Origin: Adiantum capillus-veneris
Taxonomy: Eukaryota; Streptophyta; Polypodiopsida; Polypodiales; Pteridaceae
NCBI GenBank assembly: GCA_014529385.2
Contig: CM043955.1
Coordinates: 149,127,640 to 149,187,639 of the forward strand
DNA: 60,000 nt
Reading direction: 5' to 3'
The position numbers were made by a program, and so were the translations under genes. Under the pieces are notes generated by a model. That model ran no database searches. It was not told where the DNA came from and saw nothing but the letters and a program-made list of their open reading frames with translations. Positions 12,234 through 24,368 of the stretch are shown one piece after another; the first letter of the stretch is position 1; each line of letters opens with the position of its first letter.

Positions 12234-12482
12234 AGAGGCCAAAATTAGATTTGATCACATGAGTGGGTTGCTGATAGTTGGAGGGTCATTTTGGTCCACT
12301 CTGTGTTTCATTTGAACCACTTTTGAGTTTACAGGTCCCAATTCTGGGTTACAAGGGAGTTTTGGACTAGACTCTGACTTTTTATGAGTTTTTGATGTCC
12401 AAATGGCTTGAAACTTGGTTGGTGACTTGAACAAGATGTATACAAGGGATCTGATAGGTTTTGGTCAAAATCTGAAGTTGAG

Positions 12483-12506
12483 GTACACCGATTGTGATTG
12501 GTGTTC
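12483..12506. repeat. Palindromic motif, spacer copy 2 (decayed)
   Basis: GTACACCGATTG then TGATTGGTGTTC. The changes relative to copy 1 are mostly C to T or G to A, as expected from loss of methylated cytosines. Confidence 0.7.
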
Positions 12507-13216
12507 TGGGACTTTTTTTGGTGAAAACTAGATGGTCATGAACCCCTATGCCTGCCTAGCACACTGATGATTTATTTCCATGTTTGGACTTAAAATGAAC
12601 AAATTAGAGCAATTTTTCACTGTTTGACCATATTATTTTAAGTCTAACCATATTGAGTTTTCCTCATGAAATTTGGTTGGATCCTGGAGTTAGTTGAAGT
12701 TAGTTTTAGAGCTCCCACTGCTTCCATGAGGTTCTGCTACCATCAGCCTACTCCATTGTCTGATTTTGACCTTATCAGGCACTTTATACCCTGTTTTAGG
12801 AGGTTTTCCAGATTTGTGCATTTTTCAGGCATTCCTTGGATATACATGTGATGCTTGAGCATCCCTAAGTGACCTTTTGGTCTTTGGCATTGGCTCGGCT
12901 CCTATTCTATCTTTGTGTGATCATTCGAGACTGAAATGACTATATCTGTACTTGTAGGAGATTCTGAGATCCATTCGAGGTTTTCTACAACTGTTCTAAC
13001 TCATAGTCGGGCAAGTGTACCTTTCAAACCATCCATCATTATTTTTAACCGGATTTTGGTAGTTGTAGGTCAAGTTTTCCCTTTTTGGTTGTGTTTGACA
13101 AATTAGGCCCATTCCATGAGCAAAATTTGTGTATTTTCTTTGAAAATTCAAGAGAGTGTACTTTTAACTGAGTTCCAAGCCTGGGCCAAATCAAAAGTTG
13201 CAAAACCTGCATCTGG

Positions 13217-13240
13217 GGGCACCGATCGTGATCGTACCAT
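13217..13240. repeat. Palindromic motif, spacer copy 3
   Basis: Core CACCGATCGTGATCGTACC, followed by ATAGAGGCCAAAATTGA like copy 1. The left arm has lost the GTAC. Confidence 0.7.
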
Positions 13241-13330
13241 AGAGGCCAAAATTGATTTTGACACCAGCAGATTGTAGGCGAGGCTGAGGGGAGGTGTTTT
13301 GCATGTTCTGTCCCAATTTTTGTCAGTGAG

Positions 13331-13354
13331 GTACACTGATCGCGATCGCTGTAC
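13331..13354. repeat. Palindromic motif, spacer copy 4
   Basis: GTACACTGATCG then CGATCGCTGTAC, intact at both GTAC ends. Followed by CACCACCAAATTGTGATTTG. Confidence 0.8.
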
Positions 13355-14256
13355 CACCACCAAATTGTGATTTGACCATATGGCTTTGTTCATGACCTTG
13401 TGGGGAGCACATTGATGTGTTCTGTGCCCGAAAAAGTTTTGTTTGGATGCCTCTAAGGGCCCTTGACCTCTTTGACCCGATCCGACTTTGATTTGATCCC
13501 TTCGCCCGTTTGCGCAATGATTCGCGCTTGCATGCGTGATAGACTTGATCTTTACTTGATAAGGAACATACCTGTGAAATCTGGTGTGAAATGCTGGCTC
13601 GGACCGTCCGTACGAGGTAGAAACGTGGCAGCTCGCTCTAGGTGAAAAAGCTCTCTTCTTCTCTCTCAAAATGTGAAACTGAACAATGAGCTAGAATTTG
13701 GCCTACCTGGCCTATATCTTCCTGAGATTTTCGTGACACACGGCTGATTTTCCTCACCCTTGATCCTGATATAATCTGCATACCACCTATGGGTTGAACC
13801 GCTTGTCATTCCGGCGTCGTATAACCATTTGATGCGATTTTGGCGAAATGTAGTCATGATCATTAAGGCTGAAATTCGACATCTTCAGATTAGCTTCATA
13901 TCTTCCATGCTTGATAACCTTATCATGATACTTCGGCGTTTGCTTCCAGAACTTGATTCCGACACTTGTGAGCGAGATTTTTTAATTTTGATGTTTTATT
14001 AACGAAAATCAAACAAAATAAATTGAAAATACTTATTAACTGGCAAAAATTAGCCAAAATTATTATACTCACCCCTAAGCATATATTTTCTCTAGAAGCA
14101 TCCTACTGCTCCGGATTTTGTCATTACAGCTCATTATTATACTCGTCGGATGATACAAAAACGCTAGAATTGCCAGGTTTTGATCGAATATGTTCGAAAT
14201 TGAACTTTGAATAATGAAAAAACACACATTATGTACATATATACACGTTGGATCCC

Positions 14257-15624
14257 TTAATGACCATGAATGTTGCTACATTCACCAATTACTCCCCCCT
14301 TCGTTGTCTGAGTCGTCCCGGACGAAGGTTGGGTGCATGTGCATGGGTTTTGGAATCTGTGTCTATGCATGGCCGTGTAATGTGGCCCTATTCTGATGTT
14401 TGAGACAATGCGTTGGGTAACAAGGTGCTGTGCAAGATGCGGTGAATGAATGTAGTTTTCGGTGGCTTTTGATGGCGAGGGTAGCTGTTTATGGAACATA
14501 AGAGCTTGCAATCGAATTGCTCTTTCCTTGATTATGGGTGTTGTGATGGCAACTATTTTTGGAACCCATTTGTATGCGGTTTGTTGCATCTTGACAGATT
14601 TTCCTTTGGTTTTCACAGGTTTCCATTGCCATGGTGGTTCAGGCTTCTTGTTTTGAGCTTTGGGTTTCCTTTCGAGCTCTGTCGTCGAATTTTTATTTTT
14701 CTCCAGTTTTGGTTGCCATTCCACTTTGGAGTAACTTCTGAAGGTCTTTGAGATGATGTTGCTGCCGTTTGGAGTTTGTCCTTAGGTAGCCATATCTTGC
14801 TCGGTTTGTTGGTCAACAATCTTTTCTTTATCCATACTTTCCGAATAACCTTTTTTGGTGTTTTTGGCTGATTAGCCGGTTGCTTTTTGTCGATGGGGAT
14901 ACTCGGCCACGAGTGATCCGTTTTGGTGAATGGAGTCATGTACACGTTAGAGTTGTGTGTGTACCTTAACGCATGTTCTGACCATTCAGTGAACTGCATT
15001 GTACGTTCTCATCCATGGAACTCCCAAGCATATTGATTCTTTGATTTCTCCGTCTTTCATTACGAAAAATTGATGAGGACAACTATTGCCATCAAGATTG
15101 ATTGGTAAGTTTACTATCCCCAATGTTGGCATTGTTGCACCGTTTGCTGCTTGTAGATCACGTGTCGATTGCACGAGGGGTTCATCTGTAAGCATCCTAT
15201 AAGTGTAGAAGTTGACCGCATTGACTCTTGCTCCTGTGTCAATCAATGCTCGTTGATATCTGCTATGCGGGAGTCTGACATTGATGCGAACATCGATTCC
15301 TGTTTTCCACTTCTGATTAGTTTGAATTATAGAAAAAGGAATTTGAGCCGTATCTGCTGGTTGAGGAAGTCTTTGTTGTCGTAAGGTTTGTTTTTGTTTT
15401 AAAATCCTGACTTTGGGCTCCTCCTGCGCTTGAGCTTTTGTTTCCTTTGCTTTGTTCTTGCGCTTCTTTGCAGCGTGTATTTTGGCAAGCATCTCTGAGG
15501 TTAGTGGTAGGTTGTATTTCTTTAGTCTGCAACCACTAATCCAATTAGGCATTTCCTCTCCCTCTAATGTCGCAAGTTTAATGGCACCGCTAGATGATAT
15601 GTCATGAATCACATTAGGGTCCAT
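14257..15624 (-). pseudogene. Integrase C-tail, second retropepsin-like domain, WxPK tail (A)
   Basis: On the minus strand the first ~55 codons (ISSSGAIKLATLEGEE...SGCRLKKYNL) resemble the integrase C-terminal fold of Athila/Tat elements. A Lys/Gln-rich linker follows, then a retropepsin-like domain: RYQRALIDTGARVNAV with the catalytic-type DTG at 15232-15240, and a flap/end like ICLGVPWMRTYNA. A frameshift near 14995 leads into a basic tail carrying W-x-P/K-K motifs (KVWIKKRLL, KIWLPKDKL, AYKWVPKIVAI) and another frameshift near 14700. Aspartic proteases cut the polyprotein; a second one behind the integrase is not the standard gypsy layout, since this element also has the usual one at 19966. 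It could be a dUTPase-like or clan-AA accessory domain, but DTGA favours a protease fold. Confidence 0.65.
14292..14303 (-). promoter_or_regulatory. Element A internal polypurine tract
   Basis: Minus-strand CGAAGGGGGGAG lies near the end of the WxPK reading frame (which stops at 14257). It closely resembles the terminal tract at 8600-8613 (AAGGAAGGGGGGAG) but is 5.7 kb away from the LTR. A tract in the same place, after the WxPK domain, occurs in B. Confidence 0.6.
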
Positions 15625-17154
15625 TGCCTCGCTTTTTGAGTTTCCGGGAATGTTGTTTCAGGGTATACATTAAGACGTAATCCCGAGTAGCAGATTCCTT
15701 GCTGATAACATGTTGATCAAAGAATGATTTCATGTTTCATTTTTGCGCGTAGATTGATGCAACGGCTTTCAATCTAGTTTCATCCAGTTTTTCCAGGACA
15801 TCTACTTGTCTGGATAATTCATGGCCCGTCCATTCTAATTGTTTAGCGACTCGAAGCGTGGGGATAAGGAATTCAAGCGGCAAAATCACTTGAATTCCAT
15901 AAACCATGTTGAACGGAGTCGTTACGATTGACGTTTTGTAAGCTACTCTATATGCCCATAAGAATGATTCGCCAACCATTTTGGTGAGAATTGTCACCAA
16001 AATCTTATTCGTACTTTCGGCTTGGCCATTTGCTTGTGGGCTGACTTCCTGTGAATTACCATGAATTCATCCAATAGGAATTCTATCACCTCATTGATGA
16101 AGTGAGTTCCTCTATCGCTCACTAGCTCAATTGGTAAGCCATATCTGGTGAAAATATTCTCATACAAAAACTGTGCTGTCGTTTTTGCATCATTTTTGGT
16201 TGTTGCTTTAGTTTCCACCCATTTTGTTAGATAATCTGTTGCCACAATAATGTATTGAGCGTGCGTTTTATATCCCGGAGGCGCTATCGTTCCTACAAAA
16301 TCTATTCCCCATTTCGCAAAGGCTCTTGCCCCCATCATTGGCCTTAAGGGCATATCATCTCATGCTCTAGAAATTTTTGTTTTCTGGCAATCGTCACATC
16401 GTTTCACAAACTCTTCAGCGTCCATGAATAGTGTAGGCCACCATATGCCTGCAATAAGAATTGCTTTGGCCGTTTTGTCAGTTGAGAAATGTCCACCAGC
16501 TTGTCCGCCGTGTGCTTTCTCTAAGATAGGAATGTATTCCTCTTCAGTCGCGCACATTCTCACTTGATTGTCTTTTCCCCTCTTGTAAAGAGTGTCCTCA
16601 ATCAGTACATAGTTTTCTACCTCTTTCATGATCGTTTTGATACGTGATCTACTTATCCCTTCAGGCAATATCCTGGTGGTGAGGTATTCAACAATGTAGT
16701 TACTCCATCGGGGTGCTACAGATAATCTGAATAGAGTTGCGTGCTCTATTGGTTTTTGAAGCGTGCATTTAACGCAAGATTTGACATGCATATGAACACT
16801 ATGTCGCATTTTCGGCCAATACACACCCATTCTCATCAATCTTTGATACATCTGTGCATACCCATTGTGAATCCCCGTTGTTTTTACATGAGCTTGGTTT
16901 AGGTACAATTCCCGTTCACTCGACTCAACACAAAGCCTAAGGATTTGATCCGATCCCTGTTTGTATAGCCTGCCCGCCAACATTACCAATGATCTGGATG
17001 CTGCAAGGGTAGATGGTTGTCTTATCATATTCAATGACCCGATAGTCAGCAAAGGAATTACATCCTCACTCCATCTTGGAACCATTTCTATGTTGAAAAG
17101 ATATGCATCTGGAAAATCATCATCAACTCCTACTGGGTTTTCTCCATGAATCAT
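15480..17154 (-). pseudogene. Element A integrase with doubled zinc-binding domain
   Basis: Integrase inserts the cDNA into the host genome. On the minus strand two HHCC zinc domains lie in tandem. The first has H-x6-H near 16903-16880 and CVKC at 16765-16776; the second has H-x6-H at 16513-16490 and CDDC at 16387-16398. I count 30 residues between the second His and first Cys in both. The core follows: KWGIDFVG (first Asp) near 16310, SDRGTHF (second Asp) near 16110, then a frameshift near 16040 before PQANGQAEST with the Glu. The frame continues to about 15737 (TKMVGESFLWAYRVAY, typical of plant gypsy integrases), shifts, and joins the C-tail near 15624. Confidence 0.85.
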
Positions 17155-17159
17155 TCTAC

Positions 17160-18599
17160 ATAAATGATCCTCTCTTTGGTGTGTAGTTTCTTTCTTGACT
17201 ACTACCGTGAAGTCAAACTCAAGCAGTATGATGAACCATCGAACAATTCTCCCTGTACTGCAAGGTTTGTTTACTAAGTACAGTAGTGCTTGGTGATCAA
17301 CGAAGAATACAAATTTATTGGAAAGTAAGTAGTGTCTAAACTTTTTTCACCGCATAGACCATACCCAATCCCTCCCTCTCAGTTGTTGTGTAATTCTTCT
17401 CTGCATTGTTCAGTTGTCTACTGGAGTAACTTATTGAAAAATCCATGTTGTTCTCTCTAGGTTGTGCAAGTATGCATCCTATTGCATACGCTGATGCATC
17501 TACGTGGATGTGAAATATCTTCTTCCAATCCAGAGCCTTCAAAATTGGAGCGGAAATTAATCTCTGCTTCAAAGTTTGAAAAGCTTTCTCGCACTCATCC
17601 GTCCACTCAAATTTAGTTATCAACGCGTAAAGTGGTTTGCAATTATAGCGTATGAGTAGATAAATCTGTGATAATATCCACAATGACCCATAAATGCCTG
17701 TATCTCTTTCACTTTATTGGTCGTGGTAGATCAACAATGACGTTGATCTTCTTCATGTCTATCGAAATACCGTTTTTGGACACTATATGTCCCAATATTT
17801 TTCCCTGTCTTACCATGAAGACACATTTCGCTGGATTCAAGCAAATTCGATACAGTCTGCATTTTTTGAACACCTTGGTCAAGTGCTCTATGTGCTCCAA
17901 TCTTACAAGAGAGTGAACGCACAAGTCATCCATGTAAATTTCTAAGAACTGTCTTAGATATTCTTTAAAAGCATGACCCATCAGCCTTTGAAATGTGGCT
18001 GGTGCATTTGTTAAGCCAAAAGCCATTACCCGGAATGCAAAAATACCCAATTCGGTTGCGAAAGCCGTTTTGTGCTGATCCTCTGGCTTTATTGCGAGTT
18101 GGTTGTAACCCAAAAAGCCATCTAAAAAACTATAAGCCTCTTTTCCTGCCACCCTTTCTATTACATGATCAGTAATGGGTAGGGGATAGTTGTCCCGAAC
18201 CGTAGCAGCGTTTACTTTCTTGAGATTGACGCACACTCTTAACTTTCCATTATTCTTCGGGACCACCACAATCGGTGAAACCCAATCGGTGTGCTCAATT
18301 TCATAAATAAACTCTGCCTCCTTAAGTTTATCTATCTCCTCCTTGATCTTTTTCGCAAACGTTTCACTGTAAGTATAGGGATCTTGTCTGCTGTGTTTGG
18401 CGTCATTCTTAAGGGGTATGGTGTGTTGACTGATACTTGGATCCACCCCCTTAAGATCTTTGTATGACCACGAAAACACATCTTGATACTGTTTAAGAGT
18501 AGCTACCAAAAGCTTTTCCTCTTCTTCAGTAAGATCCGTAGCAATATATGCAGGTTTTGGATCTTCTCCTGGCTCCGCTAGATCTATTCGTTTGGCTTT
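17160..18599 (-). pseudogene. Element A reverse transcriptase and RNase H
   Basis: The RT frame runs from about 18599 to 17709 on the minus strand: VFSWSYKDLKGVDPS, WVSPIVVVPKNNGKLRVC, YSFLDGFLGYNQLAIKPEDQ, FGLTNAPATFQRLM and the catalytic YMDD at 17925-17936. A frameshift near 17700 leads to RNase H (FEWTDECEKAFQTLK, IHVDASAYAIGCILAQP, SSRQLNNAEKNYTTTERE). The frame is disrupted again after 17336, though an end resembling FFVDHQALLYLV follows. No second, archaeal-type RNase H of the sort found in Tat/Ogre elements is visible. YMDD and the conserved blocks were intact before decay. It copies element RNA to DNA in the virus-like particle. Confidence 0.9.
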
Positions 18600-19545
18600 T
18601 TATGGACCGTCGTACGATGTACCCAGTTCCTTCAATTCCCTCATTGGTTGTTGCACTATGATTTTCCTATCTTGTATGGTATACCTCTTATAATGGGACG
18701 GTTTATCCATCTTGTCAGAACTCGTATCCTCATTTGTTTCAAGGTCAGTCGTCCATATGTCTCTGAGGGTTTGCTTGAGCTTATTGTCCTCTGTTTTCCT
18801 CTCTGTTTTGGTCATTCCAGACCCTGTTTTCCCCCCTTTTTGCGACTTAGTTGTTTGATTTTCATGTCTGTTCTTCTTGTTGTTTTTCCATGGTTTAGTT
18901 TCGATAAACCGGCCAGTGACCTCGTCTTTGACACAATCATCAGCTTTGACAAGCTTTATATCCCGTTCTGTCATTGACAAGAGGCATCGGATTATGCTTG
19001 TTTTCCCTTGATTTTCTTGTTCTCTTGGATTTATACCGCTCCTGTCGACTAGGTTTTTGGTTAGGAAACTCGTAAAACCTGCCCTGCCTCAACCTGTATT
19101 TCCTATTCGTCTCTGATGCACTTGATCGTTCATCATTAGCCTCTATCAATTGGATTTCATCGTCCAGTGATGGAAGGTCACCGCTTAGTGAATCCGTGAA
19201 TTCCTCCTCCGTTCGATTCCTATCGTTCACTACAGATATCTCATCAATTATTCTTTTACACTCGGTCTCACGTGGTGGTTCTTCTTGTTCTTCGCTCTCC
19301 GATCCTGACTCAAGGATGACACTAGCCATTTGCAACGTTACTAGGTCGTATCCTTCTTCGTCACAAAATTTTATAGGTGTGTATTCATTAACACATACGT
19401 CCAAGGTTGACAATATTTGAGTCCACCCGAATGGCTCAAATAAATGTTCCGGGAAAGATTTTGGGAAATAAGCCTCGTCTTCTACGTATCTTTCCAAAAT
19501 GCATTCCTCTTTGATTATGTCTCCACAATCAGATGCTCCACACAT
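18600..19545 (-). pseudogene. Element A acidic linker between protease and RT
   Basis: About 300 codons on the minus strand in the same frame as protease 1 and RT, broken by stops near 18600 and 18985. It is Glu/Asp/Ser-rich (ILESGSESEEQEEPPRETE) and then Lys/Arg-rich (KSKRTRKSRENKHN, ETKPWKNNKKNRHENQ). I see no known domain. Its frame continuity shows it was part of the Gag-Pol polyprotein. Confidence 0.6.
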
Positions 19546-19614
19546 CGAGACATGTGCTTTTGTTTTTATCCATGCACGTATTTCTTTTTCATTTACAGTG
19601 GTTGAATTAAATTC

Positions 19615-21150
19615 TTACACTGGTGTTTTTGCAACGTCTCTATAACTGTGATCCTTCATGTTGACTTTCATTATTAGCTCTTTGTGCCTTAGGTAGATTT
19701 GGTCGTACCCCCAATCTTGTATCATTTTGAGTTGACGCATAAATGGTCGTCCCAAAATAATGTCGAAGTTGTTCGTTTTTTCGAAATCCACCGCAGCAAA
19801 GGTGTGCTCATAGTTAATTCCACAAGAAGTTACAAATATTTGGTCCAGGATTCCCAATGGTCTCTCTACATACCCATCTGCGAGTTACAGTTTCATTCTC
19901 GTTTTCCTGAGATCTGGACGGCCCCATTTCTCCCAGATTTGCTTTGTAGCAATCTCCACTCCCGCTCCACTGTCTAGGATAGCTATCGTTTCTATATCCT
20001 GATATTCAACCGGTAGGGTTGTATTCCCCTCCTTGCCTTCACAGTAATCCCCGACCTTGTTTATGGGCACTGGTTGGGCTTTGGGTTGACCTTCCCGTTT
20101 GTTTTCTTCTCCCGTAGGGTTTGTCGAAAGAGGAATCTTTACTGCTTTGTGCTCCAAATGTTTCCCCATGTCTTCCCATAAGTGTGGTTTGACTCTCAAG
20201 AGTTTGGACAGCGTGATTGTGCAGGTTATAGGTGTCGACAGCATCTCTTAAAGACTTTTTGAGTCAACCATATGTGGAATAGTTCTCATCTGGGATGGAA
20301 CTAACCTTATCTCCGATTGTGCCTCATATTCACCTACAAATGAAGGCAGGGTTTTCAAGGATTGAGCTTTGCTTTCCACCAAAATCTCCGTTCCCGCATC
20401 CCCATACAACGATTGTATATCGTCTAGATAAAATCCGTTATCCATGTTAATCTCAGGAATTGGAGCAGATTGTAACGTCGCGCTTCCGTTCTTTCTGTTT
20501 CTAATGGTTTTCCATAAGTGTTGTGGCCATTGTTCTTCAACTTCTAGAATTGGCATTATCGTCATTGCCTTCGTGTCATCAGTTGTATTCAACACCACCC
20601 GATGATCCAGGGACAATATCGTTTCAGGCCTGGGTCCATTTACTTGTTTTGGTTTATCGATTTTTAGTTTTTCTCTCTCTTTGTGAATCAACACTTCTTG
20701 TTCTGGGATTCTAACCACCTTAGGTTCCATCAACGCCTGGGCTGTTTCAATGAGGTGTTTACACATTCCCAAACGCTTCGTTTCCACTTCTGGTTGAGGA
20801 TAAGTTAACCATCTCTGCTCTAAGGTTTGTTTTGTTTTTAGCCTTGCTTCGTACACTTGTAATAGAGCATCCAACGGCTCTAGCACTTTCTCAACCAAGA
20901 CTGATCCCCCTGAGGACGCTTTCCTCGGCTTGTTGTTAACCTCATCAGTTTTACTCTCTCTCTCTCTCTCCTGTTTCAGTTGCTCCTTTGTTTCATGCAA
21001 TTCGTTTTGCATGGCAATTTGGGTGTTCAATCTTCTTGTTTTCATCCTGTTTCGTTTCGCCTTCCAAGATTTTCGCTAGATTCTCACGGATAAACTCTCA
21101 TTTTCTGTGGGTATCGGCAACTCGACCTTTTCCTCCAAAGGCTCGTTTTT
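19615..21150 (-). pseudogene. Element A linker and first aspartic protease
   Basis: One minus-strand frame with stops near 21076, 20246, 19884 and 19613 (the ones I read, such as TAA and TGA, could come from CAA or CGA by a C-to-T change). The N-part is charged (ELHETKEQLKQERERE, a likely coiled coil). The protease part has LPVEYQDIETIAILDSG with DSG at 19966-19974, then VEIATKQIWEKWGRP, and ends DIILGRPFMRQLKMIQDW, the usual (I/L)LG flap-end motif of retropepsins. B carries a close homologue at 38731-38739. Confidence 0.8.
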
Positions 21151-21152
21151 CC

Positions 21153-23911
21153 CTAAGTCTTGGCTTGGGCTCTGGTTATCACATTGATTTGGATCATGGG
21201 ATCGGTTTCTGATCCGCTGCTTGCACTTGGTATCACCCCCACAATATTCATAGTTGCTTTTCCCTTGTTGTCCGGATTCTTTGGGCAATCTGGCAATATG
21301 TGATTCACACCATATCCGTCACAAAACCCAAAAATTTTCACTCTTTCACCTTTGAAAGGGCAGTTACGCTCCCAATGATCCGTACTGCCATAGCTATAGC
21401 ACTGTCCAATTGGTGGTTGATTTTGAGGAGGTGGTCCCATAGGTTGTCCTGCTCTATTAGGATATCCTCTTGGTTTGTAATTCTGGTTTGCAATGAACAT
21501 TAACGTTCTTTCGTCTACCAAATATTGATTTCTCGAAGGTTGTGCTACATACGTTGGTGGTGCCATACCCTCGCTATTTCCCCACGATCGATAGGCTTTG
21601 TCTGCGTACATTTAAGATTCAGATTCTGTTGCACAAGGCTCATTCGGTTTCTCATAATAAGAAACTTGAAGTGTACTATTTGTTCCTGGTGATGTTTCAC
21701 AAGGTTGAGCATACCTAATCATGGCCCTATTTTCCTGTGGTAATGGAGGTTGTTGACCCAACACAGGTTGAGGTCTGTTTGCTCCTGCTACCAGATTCAT
21801 ATTTGATCCAACTTGATATCTTGGAGGAGGTGGTTGGGATGGTCCTGCTGGAGGTCCATACGGTCTTTCCCTCACATAGTTTTTGTTATAAAAACACTCT
21901 TTCGTGCTATGATTCATCCATTTTTTTTCTATGGCGCACCATTTTAGTACTCGTCCATTCGCAACTGGTGCTTTCGGCTGTTGTGTGCACCACGGTGTCG
22001 GATGATCCCCCCCGTATATGTCACACTTCCTCGTCTGAGACTATCTCAACACCGGATTGGATCTCATATGTTGCTGCATTCTCTTCGTTACCTCCTCTAT
22101 CAATTGATCAGCTGTCGGCATCAAGGACGCTTGAGCATCTTGCTTGGTAGAGGGTTTGCTTTTAATCGATGAAGAGCCACTGGTTACTGAATCAGTATCC
22201 TCTGACACTTTCCCATATGCTTTGCAGTTATCGACAAGATATAACGCTTCCCTTGTAACCTGTTGAAACATGCCACAGGCTTTCAAGTGAAGGTCCTTTT
22301 TCAAGGTTTCACTCCTATGTCCTTCAACGAAGAGCACGGACACTTCAACGAAGAGCACGGACAATCTCTCGTCCTGCGGCAATTCTCTCCTCGGGCATCT
22401 CTCAATGTATTGCTTGAATCTCAAGGTTTGTTCCTTCACTTTTTCATTCTCTCTTTGTTTAAAAGCGTATATCTGCGATACAGTATTATGGTTTATACCC
22501 CGTTTTGAGAATTCTTCCGCGAACTCACGCAATACATGCTCAATATTCGGACAAGTTTTAGGGTTTAAAGGTTGAAACCACATTAAGGCCGTCCCTTCCA
22601 AGGTCAGCCCGAATCCCTCGTATTGAGTATGGAAATCAGTGATCTGTTTTTCTCTTAAGACTTTCTTGAAGAGCGATACATGGGCATATGGATCCCCCGA
22701 TCCGCTATACTTCTTCGGCATGCACTTTGCTACTTGGGATGGCCTGATCCGTCTATGGTCTGCGGTCAATCTCATTGCTCCCTGTCTCGACTTAATCGTT
22801 CTCGTGCATCATAGAGGTCATAGGTTGCTCTCGTTGGCTCCCCTGCCCCAAATCTACTACTAGGAGGCAAATGTGATGGGGTGGCTGCAAATGTCTGACC
22901 TACAGCCGTATGTGTAGAGATAGGAACCGCACTACCTCGATTCGTAGCCATTGATTGTCTGGAATGTAATGTTCCCATGGAGCTTTGCATCGAATAATGA
23001 GGTCGACTGAAAGAATCAGCTACATGAGTCCTCCCTCCACCTGTGGTCAACGGTTCTGGCACGACAATTGTAGGTGCTGGTCTTAGTGGGCTTGGAGTGA
23101 CATAGTACTGGTGAAGTGGTCCCCCAAAGTACGTATATCCTTCCAAATCGTTTTTATCGATTGCCGCATATTGTCTTCCATACTTGTCGTATGTTGCAAT
23201 TTTTGTTTCTGCTCCCTCGGTGTAGGTGAAGACATAAAGTCTTTTCCGCTCAGTCATCTCCCCGACGTAGTGTTCCTCACATCTATAATAGAGATCTTGC
23301 TCTCCATTATTATACTTGTATAACCCCAAGTAGACATTATCCGTGTTGACTCTCAACATTTCGTTTTCTCGCCTTAATCTCGCATTAGGTAAGCTCATTG
23401 TTGGTGCCTTTTTCTCATGTTCCTCGTCTATTTTGGCTTTTGTGCCCATTAATCCCCACTTGTCTACAATGTTAGGATTCAGGACTACCAAGTACATGAT
23501 ACCCTCATCATCTAGGTACCTATCTCCGCTATAGCTCACAGGCACTAAGTCCCTGAACTCACTTGGTCTATCTTCTATTTTCACACAGTAGCGATCCATA
23601 CCATCTTTGTATATCTTGGCACCTTGCTTGTTGTCGTATTGATACTTGATGAACAATAGCTTTAGTGTGGCCGAGGGGTCTCATGGTCCTGCTGCCATGT
23701 TTTCTCTTCCGTTTAATTTTACTTGTCCCAAGTGTTCTGTGAAATACTCGGAAGATCTCTCTGAAGAAGTATCAGAGATGCCTTCTTCAAGGATCGGCTC
23801 TAACGGTCGTACTATCCCTTGGTTTACACTCTCCTCTGTTGATGCAACACTTGTTTGATCCGCTAAATTTAGGTGTCTGCTGTTGATTTGTTTTCCAGAT
23901 CTCAAAAACAT
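21153..23911 (-). pseudogene. Element A Gag
   Basis: Starts MFLRSGKQINSRHLN, a start resembling other Athila/Tat Gags (B starts MHLRSGRVLEHEH). It is broken by a TGA near 23680, a frameshift near 22775, and further shifts near 22050 and 21920-21610. The capsid-like core is around 22700-22400 (YSGSGDPYAHVSLFKKVL, TLEGTALMWFQPLNP, QRENEKVKEQTLRFKQYI). Proline/Gln-rich and zinc-knuckle parts follow. The two knuckles read CYSYGSTDHWERNC and CDGYGVNHILPDC: in both, the second cysteine of CX2C is Tyr, so zinc binding by these copies is doubtful. Gag packages the RNA. Confidence 0.8.
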
Positions 23912-24344
23912 GAAGAAAGTGGGATTTACTGACTGAATCCAAACCTCTTACCAGCTTGTTCACTAGGCTATTTTAAAATCACCTGCCAGACACTTTTGTA
24001 TTTGGACTCAAAAAAGTCAAGTTTTTATCACTTCTTGGTTGGAAGTGTCTGTTTTCCCAAATTTATCAGTTTGAATTGATTTTGATGTTTGATTTGGGAT
24101 TTGAGAGATACCTGGGATTGTCCTGTGTACAGGCTATCCCTCTGTATGATTCCTTCCCAGTTTTGATGTGTTTTGGTCTACCAAAAGTCAATTTCTAAGC
24201 CAGTTTAGCAGTTTTTGACTTGGATCTATATTCAGATGGTTTGACAGGTATTTTGAGGTTTCTGGCTCTAGGTCCTTTAGACTTTTATGCTTGTAAGCAC
24301 CTGAGGATCCCACAGATGAAATCTGGTCAAAATATGGCACAGAG

Positions 24345-24368
24345 GTACACCGATTGCGATCGTAGTTC
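24345..24368. repeat. Palindromic motif, leader copy 1
   Basis: GTACACCGATTG then CGATCGTAGTTC. Left half intact, right outer arm degraded. Confidence 0.7.

Larger units (their letters stand above)
12018..14256 (-). other. Element A non-coding spacer with palindromic repeats
   Basis: About 2.2 kb without a credible ORF, between the WxPK domain and the coiled-coil ORF. It holds four copies of the palindromic motif (12210-12233, 12483-12506, 13217-13240, 13331-13354), most followed by a related GGCCAAAATT-type stretch, so the spacer appears built from diverged repeat units. The same style of sequence fills the element's leader at 23912-25145. Confidence 0.7.
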
